Positions 34,915 through 42,824 of a DNA stretch of 64,000 nucleotides are shown piece after piece (positions within the stretch are counted from its first letter, which is position 1; each line of letters starts with the position of its first letter). Both the position numbers and the translations under genes were made by a program. Origin of the DNA: Streptomyces angustmyceticus (GTDB lineage Bacteria > Actinomycetota > Actinomycetes > Streptomycetales > Streptomycetaceae); contig NZ_CP082945.1 of the NCBI RefSeq assembly GCF_019933235.1, positions 7,539,501 through 7,603,500 of the forward strand, given 5' to 3'. A model generated the notes under the pieces. The model did not search any database. It saw only the letters and a program-made list of their open reading frames with translations, and was not told the origin of the DNA.

Positions 34915-35559
34915 ATGTCAATGCGGGGAAGTAGCGGCGCCGGTACGCGCAAGGGCCCGATCCGGGCGGACACGGTGGTGGACGCCGCGTTGGCCCTGGT
35001 CAACGTCGGCGGCCTGGAGTCACTGACCATGCGGCGCCTGGCCGACGCCCTGGGGGCCCAACCGCCCGCCCTGTACCGGCTGTTCCGCGACAAGGGCGCA
35101 CTGGTGGACGCGATGGCCGACGCGGTACTGGCCGCCGCGCTCGGCCCGCTCCCGGAGGCGGACTGGGAGACCCGCGTCGAGGTGCTTGCCGGACGGCTGC
35201 GGGCGGCGATGCTCGGCCAGCGCGACGGGGCCCGCATCGTGGGGGGCTCCTACACCACCCGGCAGCCCACCCACATGCTCGCCGATTCCTTCCTGGCCGC
35301 CATGACGGAAGCGGGCTTCACCGGAAAGGCCGCGGTATGGGCCACCACCACCGTCTTCTCCTACGTCCTGGGCGAGGCACTGGAACAACAAGGGCGTACC
35401 GAGGTGGACCTCGTCGACATGCAAGCGGCGCTCTCCGCCGAGGACTACCCGCACCTGGCGCGAAGCTCCCTGCCGGCCATGCTCGAATTCGACGACAGAT
35501 TCGCGTTCGGACTCCGGATGCTCACGGCAGGACTCCGGGAGGGGAGCACGCACCCGTAG
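34915..35559 (+). CDS. TetR-family regulator
   Basis: The 214-residue regulator has an N-terminal HTH (GLESLTMRRLADALGAQPPA, LYRLFRDKGALVDAMAD) and a TetR_C-like ligand domain. The ATG at 34915 lies 2 bp after an operator and has no ribosome site. TAACAT at 34902-34907 would place transcription at the ATG, so a leaderless message is likely. It probably represses itself and the divergent reductase/flavoprotein pair. Confidence 0.9.
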   Translation: MSMRGSSGAGTRKGPIRADTVVDAALALVNVGGLESLTMRRLADALGAQPPALYRLFRDKGALVDAMADAVLAAALGPLPEADWETRVEVLAGRLRAAMLGQRDGARIVGGSYTTRQPTHMLADSFLAAMTEAGFTGKAAVWATTTVFSYVLGEALEQQGRTEVDLVDMQAALSAEDYPHLARSSLPAMLEFDDRFAFGLRMLTAGLREGSTHP

Positions 35560-35690
35560 TGCGCACCCGTAGCGCTCACCGAGGCCGATGAGCAGCACGC
35601 TGCCCTGACGTTCGCGAGAGTCCTGGGCGCGCACGCGCTGTCCGGGCCGGCAACTCCGGGCCGCCGCTTCGCCCTTCCCGGGAGCCGGAG

Positions 35691-35727
35691 CCTGAAGAGC
35701 GCTTCAGGACTTCAGGGTGTCTTCAGG
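35691..35727 (+). promoter_or_regulatory. CTTCAGG repeat cluster upstream of the PepSY gene
   Basis: CCTGAAG-AGCG-CTTCAGG forms an inverted repeat (35691-35708), followed by direct CTTCAGG copies at 35710 and 35721 (11-bp spacing). Direct repeats at about 11 bp are typical of OmpR-family response regulator sites. The PepSY gene starts about 90 bp downstream. Confidence 0.5.
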
Positions 35728-35815
35728 TTCCGTTCGGCACCGTGGTGAATGTCGGAAGGGCGCGACAGGGCCCGCCGACGGAACCGAACGGCACACGATC
35801 CGGAGGAACTTCCCC

Positions 35816-36252
35816 ATGAAGGCCACCGCCAAGCGCACGCTCGCCCCCCCCGCGCCGTCGTCCTCGCCACGGCCGCCGCCGTCGCACTGATCGGCGGCAC
35901 GGGTGCCGCGACCGCCTTCGCGGACGACGACGGCCCGGCCCCGCAGTCCTCGGTCCAGCTCTCGCAGAACGAGCGCCACTTGGACGACACCGCCAAGGAG
36001 CGCGCGCAGGTCAAGGCCGGCAAGATCAGCCAGTCCGAGGCCACCGCCAAGGCCCTCACGGCCGTACCCGGCACCGCGACCGCCGCCGAACTCGACAACG
36101 CGGACCGCAACGGCGCCCTCGTCTGGGAGGTCGGCGTCCTCGGCAAGGACCACAAGAGCCACGAGGTCACCATCGACGCGGCCACCGGCAAGACCCTGGG
36201 CCAGCACGTCGACCAGGACGACCGCGACGGCGACGACGGCGACGAGGACTGA
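35816..36252 (+). CDS. Secreted PepSY-domain protein with an apparent frameshift in the signal peptide
   Basis: The ATG at 35816 follows CGGAGGAA and encodes MKATAKRTLA. A run of eight C (35834-35841) then throws the frame. The remaining signal peptide (RAVVLATAAAVALIGGTGAA, TAFA) and the mature PepSY protein continue in another frame to 36252. The PepSY region includes KISQSEATAKALTAVPG, NGALVWEVGVLGKDHKSHEV and TIDAATGK, with an acidic tail. A run of six or nine C would restore one frame. Either the base is a sequencing error or the gene is phase-variable or broken. PepSY proteins act at the cell surface and are often controlled by two-component systems. Confidence 0.7.
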
Positions 36253-36363
36253 TCCGGCACCTGCGGAGTTCAGTCGCCAACTGCGGCGCCCCGTACTTCC
36301 GGTGACCGGGCGCCGCAGTCGGCGGGGATCGTCAGGTGGAGCGCTCAGAGGGCTCGGATCAGG

Positions 36364-36398
36364 CGGGTCGCGGGTCGCGGGTCGCAGGTCGCGGGTGG
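36364..36398. repeat. Five tandem 7-bp repeats, CGGGTCG
   Basis: Imperfect CGGGTCG units run tandemly just upstream of the membrane-protein gene. They are non-coding in the chosen gene model. Confidence 0.7.
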
Positions 36399-36434
36399 AG
36401 GAACCGACCTTCCCTCTGCGATGTCCTGGCAGGC

Positions 36435-36878
36435 ATGGCGAAGCTTGCGTTTCTGATTCTGGCCTTCGGGCCGGTCCTGGCGCCCTGTGTGTTCGTGGTC
36501 GCCGCCACGGCGCTCTCCTTACGGGCCTACCGGCGGCTGCCGGGCAGGGGATGGCGCCTGCCGAGCGTCGCGACGTGCGCGCTCGTCGCGGTCATGGCCG
36601 GTGCGGCCGCGTTCGGCGGGTATGCGTGGGGTGTGATGTCGGGGTTCTACATCCTTGACCCGGATCAAATGTGCGCGGCACAGGTAGTGCGGGGCGATCA
36701 CATCGAGACGCGGGAGACGCTGCCGGTCAGTGCGCGCTGCGTCACGTCGGACGGCGTGGCATCCGAGCTGGTGCCGGGCTGGGTGAATCCCCTGATCTAT
36801 CTGGGGCTCACGCTGCTCGTGGCCGCCCTCGTGACGGGAGTCCTCGCGGGGCTGCGCCGCCGCACCGGCCGGAGGTGA
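36435..36878 (+). CDS. Small membrane protein of unknown function
   Basis: The 147-residue protein has three hydrophobic segments (LAFLILAFGPVLAPCVFVVA, VATCALVAVMAGAAAFGGYA, NPLIYLGLTLLVAALVTGVL). A Cys pair sits in the loop between the second and third (DQMCAAQVV, SARCVTSDG), perhaps an extracytoplasmic disulfide. The start at 36435 (MAKLAF) is chosen because it begins the first segment. The ribosome site is weak. No family is recognised. Confidence 0.6.
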   Translation: MAKLAFLILAFGPVLAPCVFVVAATALSLRAYRRLPGRGWRLPSVATCALVAVMAGAAAFGGYAWGVMSGFYILDPDQMCAAQVVRGDHIETRETLPVSARCVTSDGVASELVPGWVNPLIYLGLTLLVAALVTGVLAGLRRRTGRR

Positions 36879-36940
36879 AGCAATCCGCCGTGCCTGTCAC
36901 CGCCTCCAGGGATACGAGAACCGGCCGGGGTCTCACGATC

Positions 36941-37744
36941 TCACCGGTGGCTCCCGGGTGCCGGCCCCGACGCGTTCACCAGCACCTCTCCGGCAGCCGT
37001 CCGCACGTACAGTACCGACCGCCCGGCCCTTCGACGGGTCACCAGGCCCGCGTCCAGCAGCACTCGCAGATGCCGTCCCACCGAACCCAGCCCCTGCCCG
37101 GTCACGGCGACCAACTGGGTCGTGCTCATGGGGGTTTCGAGCAGCACCAGCAAGCCGGCCCGCGCCGTCCCGATGAGCGCCCCGAGCCCGGCCGGGACGG
37201 GCCGCCGGTCGTGGTCCTCGGCGAGCACCCCGAGGCACGGGTAGACGACGGCGTACCGCTCCCGTCCCTCCCACGACACCCATCCGGCCCTCGGTGTCAC
37301 CGGCATGAACAGCAACTCGGCCCCGGCGGCGATCTCCCGCGGCGGATACGCGTTCAGGTTGACCTGGAACCGGCTCTCCCCGAGCCACCGGACCCCCGGC
37401 CGAAGTGAGTCGAGCACCGCCGCCCAGCCGCCCTGGCTCACCTGCGCGGTCCGCGCGATCATGTCGGCCTCCAGGACGCGTCGCCGGCGCTCCCAGTACG
37501 GCCGCACGGTGTGTTCCCAGACGTAGGTCAGGAGCGCGGTCGCCCGCACGAGCAGCGTGGTCACCGGGTCGGCCGCGAGGCGCGCGAGGTAGCCGGGCAG
37601 GTGCGCGCGCAGCCAGGTCTCCTCGCCGGGATGGGCACCGGTCCCCGCGTGCAGCAGTTTCAGGCTCGCGAAGGTCTCGGCGAACGGCGAGAGCACGAAC
37701 CGGCTGCGGGCGAGGGTGTCGGTGCCGATCTGCCATGAGCCCAT
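36941..37744 (-). CDS. ArsR-like winged-helix regulator
   Basis: The 267-residue protein has an N-terminal DUF5937-like region and a C-terminal ArsR HTH (LLVLLETPMSTTQLVAVTGQ, GLGSVGRHLRVLLDAGLVTR, RRAGRSVLYVRT). The ATG at 37744 follows AAAGG. It diverges from an MFS exporter gene. Between them, GTGTCG (37761-37766) and CGACAC (37782-37787) form a possible operator. Control of the exporter is inferred. Confidence 0.85.
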   Translation of the reverse strand: MGSWQIGTDTLARSRFVLSPFAETFASLKLLHAGTGAHPGEETWLRAHLPGYLARLAADPVTTLLVRATALLTYVWEHTVRPYWERRRRVLEADMIARTAQVSQGGWAAVLDSLRPGVRWLGESRFQVNLNAYPPREIAAGAELLFMPVTPRAGWVSWEGRERYAVVYPCLGVLAEDHDRRPVPAGLGALIGTARAGLLVLLETPMSTTQLVAVTGQGLGSVGRHLRVLLDAGLVTRRRAGRSVLYVRTAAGEVLVNASGPAPGSHR

Positions 37745-37811
37745 GCGTATGACCTTTCGCGTGTCGGCGAAACAGTAAACACGACACCCGGCCGCTCCGA
37801 GACTTCGACGC

Positions 37812-39035
37812 ATGCGCAGCTACCGCTCCCTGTTCCGGGCCCCGGAGTTCACCCCGTTCCTGCTCTCCTTCGCCTTCTTCGCCGCGGCCCAGACGATCGG
37901 CGGCCTCGCTCTCGGCACGCTGGTCTTCCGGGCCACCGGCTCCCCGCTCCTGTCGGCGGTGAGCATGTTCGGCCCGCAGCTGGCGCAGTTGGCGGGGGCC
38001 GCTTTCCTGCTCTCGGGCGCCGACCGTCTGCCCCCGCGCGCGGTCCTTTCCGGCCTCGCCCTCGCCTTCGCGGCCGGCACGGGGGTGCTGGCGCTGCCCG
38101 CCCTGCCGGTCTGGGCGGTCTTCGCCGTCGTCCTCCTGCAGGGCCTGGCCGCGTCGCTGGGCGGGGGAGTGCGCGGGGGACTGTTGACCGAGATCCTGTC
38201 CAAGGACGGCTATGTGCTGGGGCGTTCGGTGTACAACATGCTCTGGGGCCTGACGCAGGTGGCCGGGTTCGCGACGGGCGGCGCACTGCTGGCGCTGCTG
38301 TCCCCGCGGACCTGCCTGCTCCTGGCGACGACGCTGTATCTGGCGTCGGCCCTCGTCACCCGCCTGGGCCTCGCGGCCCGCGCACCGCGTTCCGTGGGAC
38401 GCCCGTCCGTCTCGGCGACCTGGCGCACCAATGCCCTCCTGTGGTCCTCGCGCTCCCGCCGTCTGACGTACCTGGGCCTGTGGGTTCCCAACGGCCTGGT
38501 GGTCGGCGGCGATTCGCTCTACGTCTCCTACGCCCCCGGAGCCGCCGGCACGCTGTACGCGTGCGGGGCGCTGGGCATGTTCGTGGGCGACCTGGCGGTG
38601 GGCCGCCTGGTGCCACCCGCGGTGCGCCCCCGTCTCGCGACCCCGCTGCGCCTGCTGCTGGCCGTTCCCTACCTGTTCTTCGTCCTCCGGCCGGGAGTGC
38701 CGCTGTCGGCGCTGGCCGCCGCCGTCGCCTCCGTCGGTTTCGCCGCGAGCCTCGTCCTCCAGGAACGCCTGATGTCCCTCACCCCCGACGACCTCGCGGG
38801 GCAAGCCCTCGGCCTGCACGCCACCGGCATGGCCGCCCTGCAGGGCGTCGGCGCCGCCCTCGCGGGCACGCTGGCCCAACGGACCTCCCCGGCCACGGCG
38901 ATGACGCTGATGGCCGCCGGATCGGTCACCGTGACCCTCGCCCTCGCGGTCCTGGGACGGCGCGAGGAACGACGGCCGGCCGTCACCGGTGCGGGCCCGG
39001 GGGTTCCATCGGAGCCGGCCGCCGTGGATTCGTGA
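37812..39035 (+). CDS. MFS transporter
   Basis: The 407-residue protein has about 10-12 hydrophobic segments of major facilitator type, beginning PFLLSFAFFAAAQTIGGLAL and including LLTEILSKDGYVLGRSVYNM (a motif A-like loop) and VGGDSLYVSYAPGAAGTLYA. The family resembles drug/siderophore exporters of actinobacteria. The substrate is unknown. The divergent ArsR-like gene is its likely regulator. The ATG at 37812 lies 67 bp from that gene's start. Confidence 0.88.
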   Translation: MRSYRSLFRAPEFTPFLLSFAFFAAAQTIGGLALGTLVFRATGSPLLSAVSMFGPQLAQLAGAAFLLSGADRLPPRAVLSGLALAFAAGTGVLALPALPVWAVFAVVLLQGLAASLGGGVRGGLLTEILSKDGYVLGRSVYNMLWGLTQVAGFATGGALLALLSPRTCLLLATTLYLASALVTRLGLAARAPRSVGRPSVSATWRTNALLWSSRSRRLTYLGLWVPNGLVVGGDSLYVSYAPGAAGTLYACGALGMFVGDLAVGRLVPPAVRPRLATPLRLLLAVPYLFFVLRPGVPLSALAAAVASVGFAASLVLQERLMSLTPDDLAGQALGLHATGMAALQGVGAALAGTLAQRTSPATAMTLMAAGSVTVTLALAVLGRREERRPAVTGAGPGVPSEPAAVDS

Positions 39036-39065
39036 GACCCGGGCCGGAGATTCCTCTCGGGTCGC

Positions 39066-39353
39066 CTACGGGGCGTTCTTGTCCGTCGGGTTCGTCTTGC
39101 CCTTCTGCCGGAGGCGGCGCGTGAGCACCACGAGATCGATCACGGCGGCGATGGCGAGGACGCCGCACACCACCGCCAGCACCAGCAGCACGGTGGGGCT
39201 GGGGGAGTCGTGCGGTCCGGCGGCGTGTGCGGCGAGCGCCAGGCGCACCGTGGCGGCGACGAGGAGCACCAGCGCGCCGGCGGCCAGCGTCCGCCGCAGC
39301 CGCAGTGGACTCTGGGCGGTCACCGGCTCCGTGCCTGTGCGCCGTTGCTTCAT
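39066..39353 (-). CDS. Small two-helix membrane protein
   Basis: The 95-residue product has two hydrophobic helices (TLAAGALVLLVAATVRLALA, TVLLVLAVVCGVLAIAAVID) and basic ends. The ATG at 39353 follows GAGGAGG, so it is very likely translated. The family is not recognised. Confidence 0.7.
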   Translation of the reverse strand: MKQRRTGTEPVTAQSPLRLRRTLAAGALVLLVAATVRLALAAHAAGPHDSPSPTVLLVLAVVCGVLAIAAVIDLVVLTRRLRQKGKTNPTDKNAP

Positions 39354-39471
39354 GGCTGCCTCCTCGGAGCGGCACCGCCCCGGGCTCGCGGTGCGCCGGC
39401 GGGGCTCACCCCTGCTGCCCAGGGGCCGTGTGGTGCCCGAACGTCGACGGCGGGGACGGGGCCGTGGCCGT

Positions 39472-39705
39472 TCATGCGTGGTCGGTGAGCGCGGTGTGGC
39501 CCTTGGCGCGGGCGCAGTGGGCGCAGCAGTAGAACTTTCCGTCGGCCTGGTGGCCGTGGCCCAGGATGCGGCAGCCGCAGTGGTCGCAGAGGGGAGCGAG
39601 CTTGTGCGCCGCGCATTCGAGGCTGTCGAAGGTGTAGGCGCCGCCGGCCACGTGGACTTCGAAGGCCATTGCGTAGTCGTTGCCGCAGACGTCGCAGGCT
39701 GCCAT
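39472..39705 (-). CDS. Small Cys-rich zinc-ribbon/metallothionein-like protein
   Basis: The 77-residue protein has paired CxxC motifs: CDVCGN at the start, then CDHCGCRILGHGHQADGKFY, CCAHCARAKG. The pattern resembles prokaryotic metallothionein-type or zinc-ribbon proteins and predicts Zn or Cu binding. The ATG at 39705 follows CGAGGAGAG. It lies at the left edge of the stress island, so a stress-linked metal role is possible but not shown. Confidence 0.72.
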   Translation of the reverse strand: MAACDVCGNDYAMAFEVHVAGGAYTFDSLECAAHKLAPLCDHCGCRILGHGHQADGKFYCCAHCARAKGHTALTDHA

Positions 39706-39898
39706 GTGCTCTCCTCGTGGGCGTGCGTGGTCGGGCTCCGGGCGGAGCGGTATCCCCATGACCTCACGGGTTCCGCGACGCCGCGCGACGCGGATGGCAG
39801 ATGGCGCAGTCCTCGGCTGTACGGCATGAAGTGTCCGGGGGAACCTGCCGGGTGCCCGCGCCCGCGCCCGCCCCAGCCCCTGCCGGTCGGCTGGGAGA

Positions 39899-39914
39899 GG
39901 GACCGGTCGGCCCC
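39899..39914. promoter_or_regulatory. Candidate DevR/OsdR-type operator
   Basis: GGGACCGGTCGGCCCC is a near-perfect 16-bp palindrome centred about 88 bp upstream of the first CBS-BON start. It shares the GGGRCC-N4-GGCCC form with sites at 42685 and 46247. Confidence 0.5.
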
Positions 39915-39994
39915 TGCCCGGCCGGCGCGGTGCATCTCAGACTGGAGGTGTCACGACGGCCACGTGACGCCGGTCCGTGCACCGAGGAGGCATC

Positions 39995-40696
39995 ATGCTC
40001 AACACTCCGCACATCGTCAGGGATGTGATGACGAGGACCGTGGCCGCGGTCGACCGGGGGGCGCGGTTCAAGGAGGTCGTCCGGACCATGGAGGAGTGGC
40101 AGGTCAGCGCTCTGCCGGTGCTTGCGGGGGAGGGCCGGGTGGTCGGCGTGGTCTCCGAGGCCGATCTGCTGCCGAAGGAGGAGTTCCGGGAGTCGGACCC
40201 CGGCCGTCTGGAGCAGTTGCGGCAGGTCGACGACGTGCGCCGGGCGGAAGCGGTGACGGCGGGGGAGCTGATGACCAGCCCCGCCTTGACCGTGCGGGCC
40301 GATGCCACGCTCTCCCAGGCCGCGCGGACGATGGCGCAGGAGTCCGTCAAAAGGCTGCCCGTGGTGGACGGGCACGGGGTGCTGCAGGGCATCGTCAGCC
40401 GTGCCGACCTGCTGAAGGTCTTTCTGCGTTCGGACGAAGAACTCGCCGGGGAAGTCCGCCGGGACATCGTGGGCGCGCTGTTCGCGGCACCGGCCAGGGA
40501 TCTGCGGGTCACGGTCGCCGACGGGGTCGTCACGCTCAGCGGGCGGATCCGGGACACCTCGCTGGTCCCGGTGCTCGCCCGTCTGGTGCGGTCGGTGGAG
40601 GGGGTGGTGGACGTGGAGTTCGATGTGACCGGAGCGGCGTCCGCCCGACCCGAGGAGGCGTCATGGAACACACTCCGCACACCGTCAGCGATGTGA
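39995..40696 (+). CDS. CBS-domain pair plus BON domain protein (copy 1)
   Basis: The 233-residue protein has two CBS domains (VRDVMTRTVAAVDRG to VGVVSEADLL, and AGELMTSPALTVRADATLSQ to QGIVSRADLLKVFLRSD) followed by a BON module (VTVADGVVTLSGRIRDTS). CBS pairs bind adenine nucleotides. Mycobacterial Hrp1-type CBS proteins belong to the DosR regulon. The ATG at 39995 follows GAGGAGG. Its 3' end overlaps the next, paralogous gene by 34 bp. Confidence 0.88.
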   Translation: MLNTPHIVRDVMTRTVAAVDRGARFKEVVRTMEEWQVSALPVLAGEGRVVGVVSEADLLPKEEFRESDPGRLEQLRQVDDVRRAEAVTAGELMTSPALTVRADATLSQAARTMAQESVKRLPVVDGHGVLQGIVSRADLLKVFLRSDEELAGEVRRDIVGALFAAPARDLRVTVADGVVTLSGRIRDTSLVPVLARLVRSVEGVVDVEFDVTGAASARPEEASWNTLRTPSAM

Positions 40697-41424
40697 TGAC
40701 GCAGACCGTGGTGGCGGTAGGGCAGGAAGCACCGTTCAAGGAGATCGTCGCGACCATGGAGGAGTGGCAGGTCAGCGCACTGCCCGTGCTCGTGGGGGAG
40801 GGCCGGGTGATCGGTGTCGTCTCCGAAGCCGACCTGCTGCCGAAGGAGGAGTTCCGGGAGTCGGAGCCGAGCCGGATGGCGCAGCTGGGACGGCTGGACG
40901 ATGTACGCAAGGCCGGTGCGCTGACCGCAAAAGAGCTGATGAGCACGCCCGCCCTGACGGTGCACGCCGACGACACCCTCGCCCAGGCGGCGCGGACGAT
41001 GGCGTACAAGTCCGTGAAACGGCTTCCCGTGGTCGACGGCGAGGGGATGCTGCAGGGCGTCGTCAGCCGCTCCGACCTGCTGAAGGTCTTTCTGCGTTCC
41101 GACCAGGACCTGGCCGCGGAGGTGCGTACGGAGGTCGTCGGCCCGCTGTTCGGCGACTTTGCGAGGGACCTGGAGGTCAGGGTCGCCGAGGGGGTGGTCA
41201 GCCTCCACGGCACGGTGCGCGACACCGCGCTCCTCCCCGTCGTGGCCCGCCTGGTGCGGGCGGTCGAAGGCGTCGTGGACGTGGCGTTCGAGGTCACGGG
41301 GTCCCGCGCCGGACCGGCCGGGACCGCCGATGCCGGTGCCGCACCGGCCGGTGCCGCGCCCCGGTCCTCACCTGCGGCGGCTTTCCTGGGGCACGGACAC
41401 GAGCGGAGTGCGGGGCAGGGATGA
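40663..41424 (+). CDS. CBS-domain pair plus BON domain protein (copy 2)
   Basis: The 253-residue paralog is closely similar to the preceding protein throughout (VSDVMTQTVVAVGQEAPFKE, SALPVLVGEGRVIGVVSEAD), with a longer Ala/Gly-rich C-terminal tail. The ATG at 40663 follows GAGGAGG inside the end of the first gene. The two genes clearly arose by tandem duplication. The stop overlaps the next ATG as ATGA, so all three CBS genes form one operon. Confidence 0.88.
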   Translation: MEHTPHTVSDVMTQTVVAVGQEAPFKEIVATMEEWQVSALPVLVGEGRVIGVVSEADLLPKEEFRESEPSRMAQLGRLDDVRKAGALTAKELMSTPALTVHADDTLAQAARTMAYKSVKRLPVVDGEGMLQGVVSRSDLLKVFLRSDQDLAAEVRTEVVGPLFGDFARDLEVRVAEGVVSLHGTVRDTALLPVVARLVRAVEGVVDVAFEVTGSRAGPAGTADAGAAPAGAAPRSSPAAAFLGHGHERSAGQG

Positions 41425-42038
41425 AGCGTCGGCGCGTCGGAAGCGTGATGACCGATGATGTCGTCAGCGCGCGGAGCGGGACGCCGGCCGATGTCATGGC
41501 GCGGTGGCTGGCGGAGTACGACATCAACGGCCTGCCCGTCGTGGACGCCGAGGACCGGGTGATCGGCGTCGTCTCCGCGACGGACCTGCGGCGCGACCGG
41601 CGCACCACGGACACCGGCGGCGTGCTCACGGCCGGCGAGGTGATGTCCGCTCCGGCCCGTACCGTCCGCGCCGACGACTCCGTGGTGCGTGCGGCCCGCC
41701 TCATGAGCACCGGCGGCATCGAGCGGCTCCCCGTGGTGGACGAGGAGGCCCGTCTGGTCGGCATGGTCACCCGGCGCGATGTGCTGCAGATCTTTTCCCG
41801 GACGGACGCGGAGATCCGCGACGAGGTCGTCGACGAGATCGTGGTGCGGGCGTTGTGGCTGAGCCCGCAGACCGTGGACGTGGTGGTGCGGCAGGGCATG
41901 GTGACGCTCAGCGGCCGGCTGGAGTCCAGCGGTGCGGTGGCCATCGCGGTACGGATGACACGGCAGGTCGACGGCGTGACGGCCGTGGTCAATCGCCTCA
42001 CCCACCGGCACGAGGCCCCGTACCGGCAGCCGGCCTAG
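41421..42038 (+). CDS. CBS-domain pair plus BON domain protein (copy 3)
   Basis: The 205-residue protein is a more diverged paralog (VGSVMTDDVVSARSGTPADV, LMSTGGIERLPVVDEEARLV, and a BON-like VVVRQGMVTLSGRLESSGAV). It overlaps copy 2 by 4 bp. Nucleotide sensing is the family role. The specific partner is unknown. Confidence 0.86.
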   Translation: MKRRRVGSVMTDDVVSARSGTPADVMARWLAEYDINGLPVVDAEDRVIGVVSATDLRRDRRTTDTGGVLTAGEVMSAPARTVRADDSVVRAARLMSTGGIERLPVVDEEARLVGMVTRRDVLQIFSRTDAEIRDEVVDEIVVRALWLSPQTVDVVVRQGMVTLSGRLESSGAVAIAVRMTRQVDGVTAVVNRLTHRHEAPYRQPA

Positions 42039-42055
42039 CCCGCGGCCGTCGCGGT

Positions 42056-42631
42056 TCAGGGCTGCCCCTGCCGCCACCGGAGGTCCGATTCCGCCCAGTC
42101 CTTCTCCCACTCGGCGTAGCGGCGGCGGTTCAGCAGGACCACTCCGGCCTTGTTCGCGCCGAGGAACAGCAGACCGGTGGCGGACGCGGCGACGATGCCG
42201 ACCGCGATGCTCTCGGCGAGGGCGTCCCCGGGGATGGCGGGGTCCCGCAGCAGGGCTCCGTGCCGGTCGACCCATGCGGTGGTCCGGTCGCCCGCCCGCA
42301 GACCGGGCGCCACGGCCGTCTCTCCGGTCCGTGCCGTGCCGTCCGCGGCCGTCCAGCGCACCGTGGCGTGGACCCGGCCGCCGGTGCCGCCCGAGGGATC
42401 CACGCCGATGCGAGCGGGGGGATCCTCCGTGAGCACGGCGGACACGCTCTTCTGGCCGTGCCCCTGCCGCTGGGCGGAGGCGTCCAGCGCACTCCCCGCC
42501 ACCACACCGGCGGCAGGCGCCGTCACGGCGATCAGGACCGCCGTGGTCAGGGCCATCCAGGACTCCGCCACGTCCGTCCCGCGCCGGAGCGGGTTGTCCC
42601 GCCATGGCAGGCGGATTGTCCGCAGCGGCAT
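42056..42631 (-). CDS. Rv1733c-family membrane protein
   Basis: The 191-residue protein has the layout of the Rv1733c family. A basic N terminus (RTIRLPWRDNPLRRGTDVAE) precedes one membrane helix (WMALTTAVLIAVTAPAAGVV), an extracytoplasmic beta-rich domain (VHATVRWTAADGTARTGETA), and a second helix near the C terminus (SIAVGIVAASATGLLFLGAN). Rv1733c itself is a DosR-regulon gene in M. tuberculosis. It diverges from the response regulator gene across two palindromes. Confidence 0.83.
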   Translation of the reverse strand: MPLRTIRLPWRDNPLRRGTDVAESWMALTTAVLIAVTAPAAGVVAGSALDASAQRQGHGQKSVSAVLTEDPPARIGVDPSGGTGGRVHATVRWTAADGTARTGETAVAPGLRAGDRTTAWVDRHGALLRDPAIPGDALAESIAVGIVAASATGLLFLGANKAGVVLLNRRRYAEWEKDWAESDLRWRQGQP

Positions 42632-42684
42632 GACGCACCCCTCTCGCCTCCTTCGAGCCTGGCACGTCCGCAGCGCACAGGTGA

Positions 42685-42721
42685 GGGGCCGAACGGCCCA
42701 CCCAGGGGACCGACCGGCGCC
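42685..42721. promoter_or_regulatory. Paired candidate DevR/OsdR-type operators
   Basis: GGGGCCGAACGGCCCA (42685-42700) and GGGACCGACCGGCGCC (42706-42721) are spaced 21 bp start to start, two helical turns. They lie between the divergent Rv1733c-like and response regulator genes. Confidence 0.55.
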
Positions 42722-42824
42722 GCGGGCGCGGCGGACACGGGACCTCCGGCTCTGGCGGGTCGGTCCGGGACGCCGCACGATGGTGGTGAGCGGGGGTTCC
42801 CGCGTCCCGGCCCGGAGGGCACCC

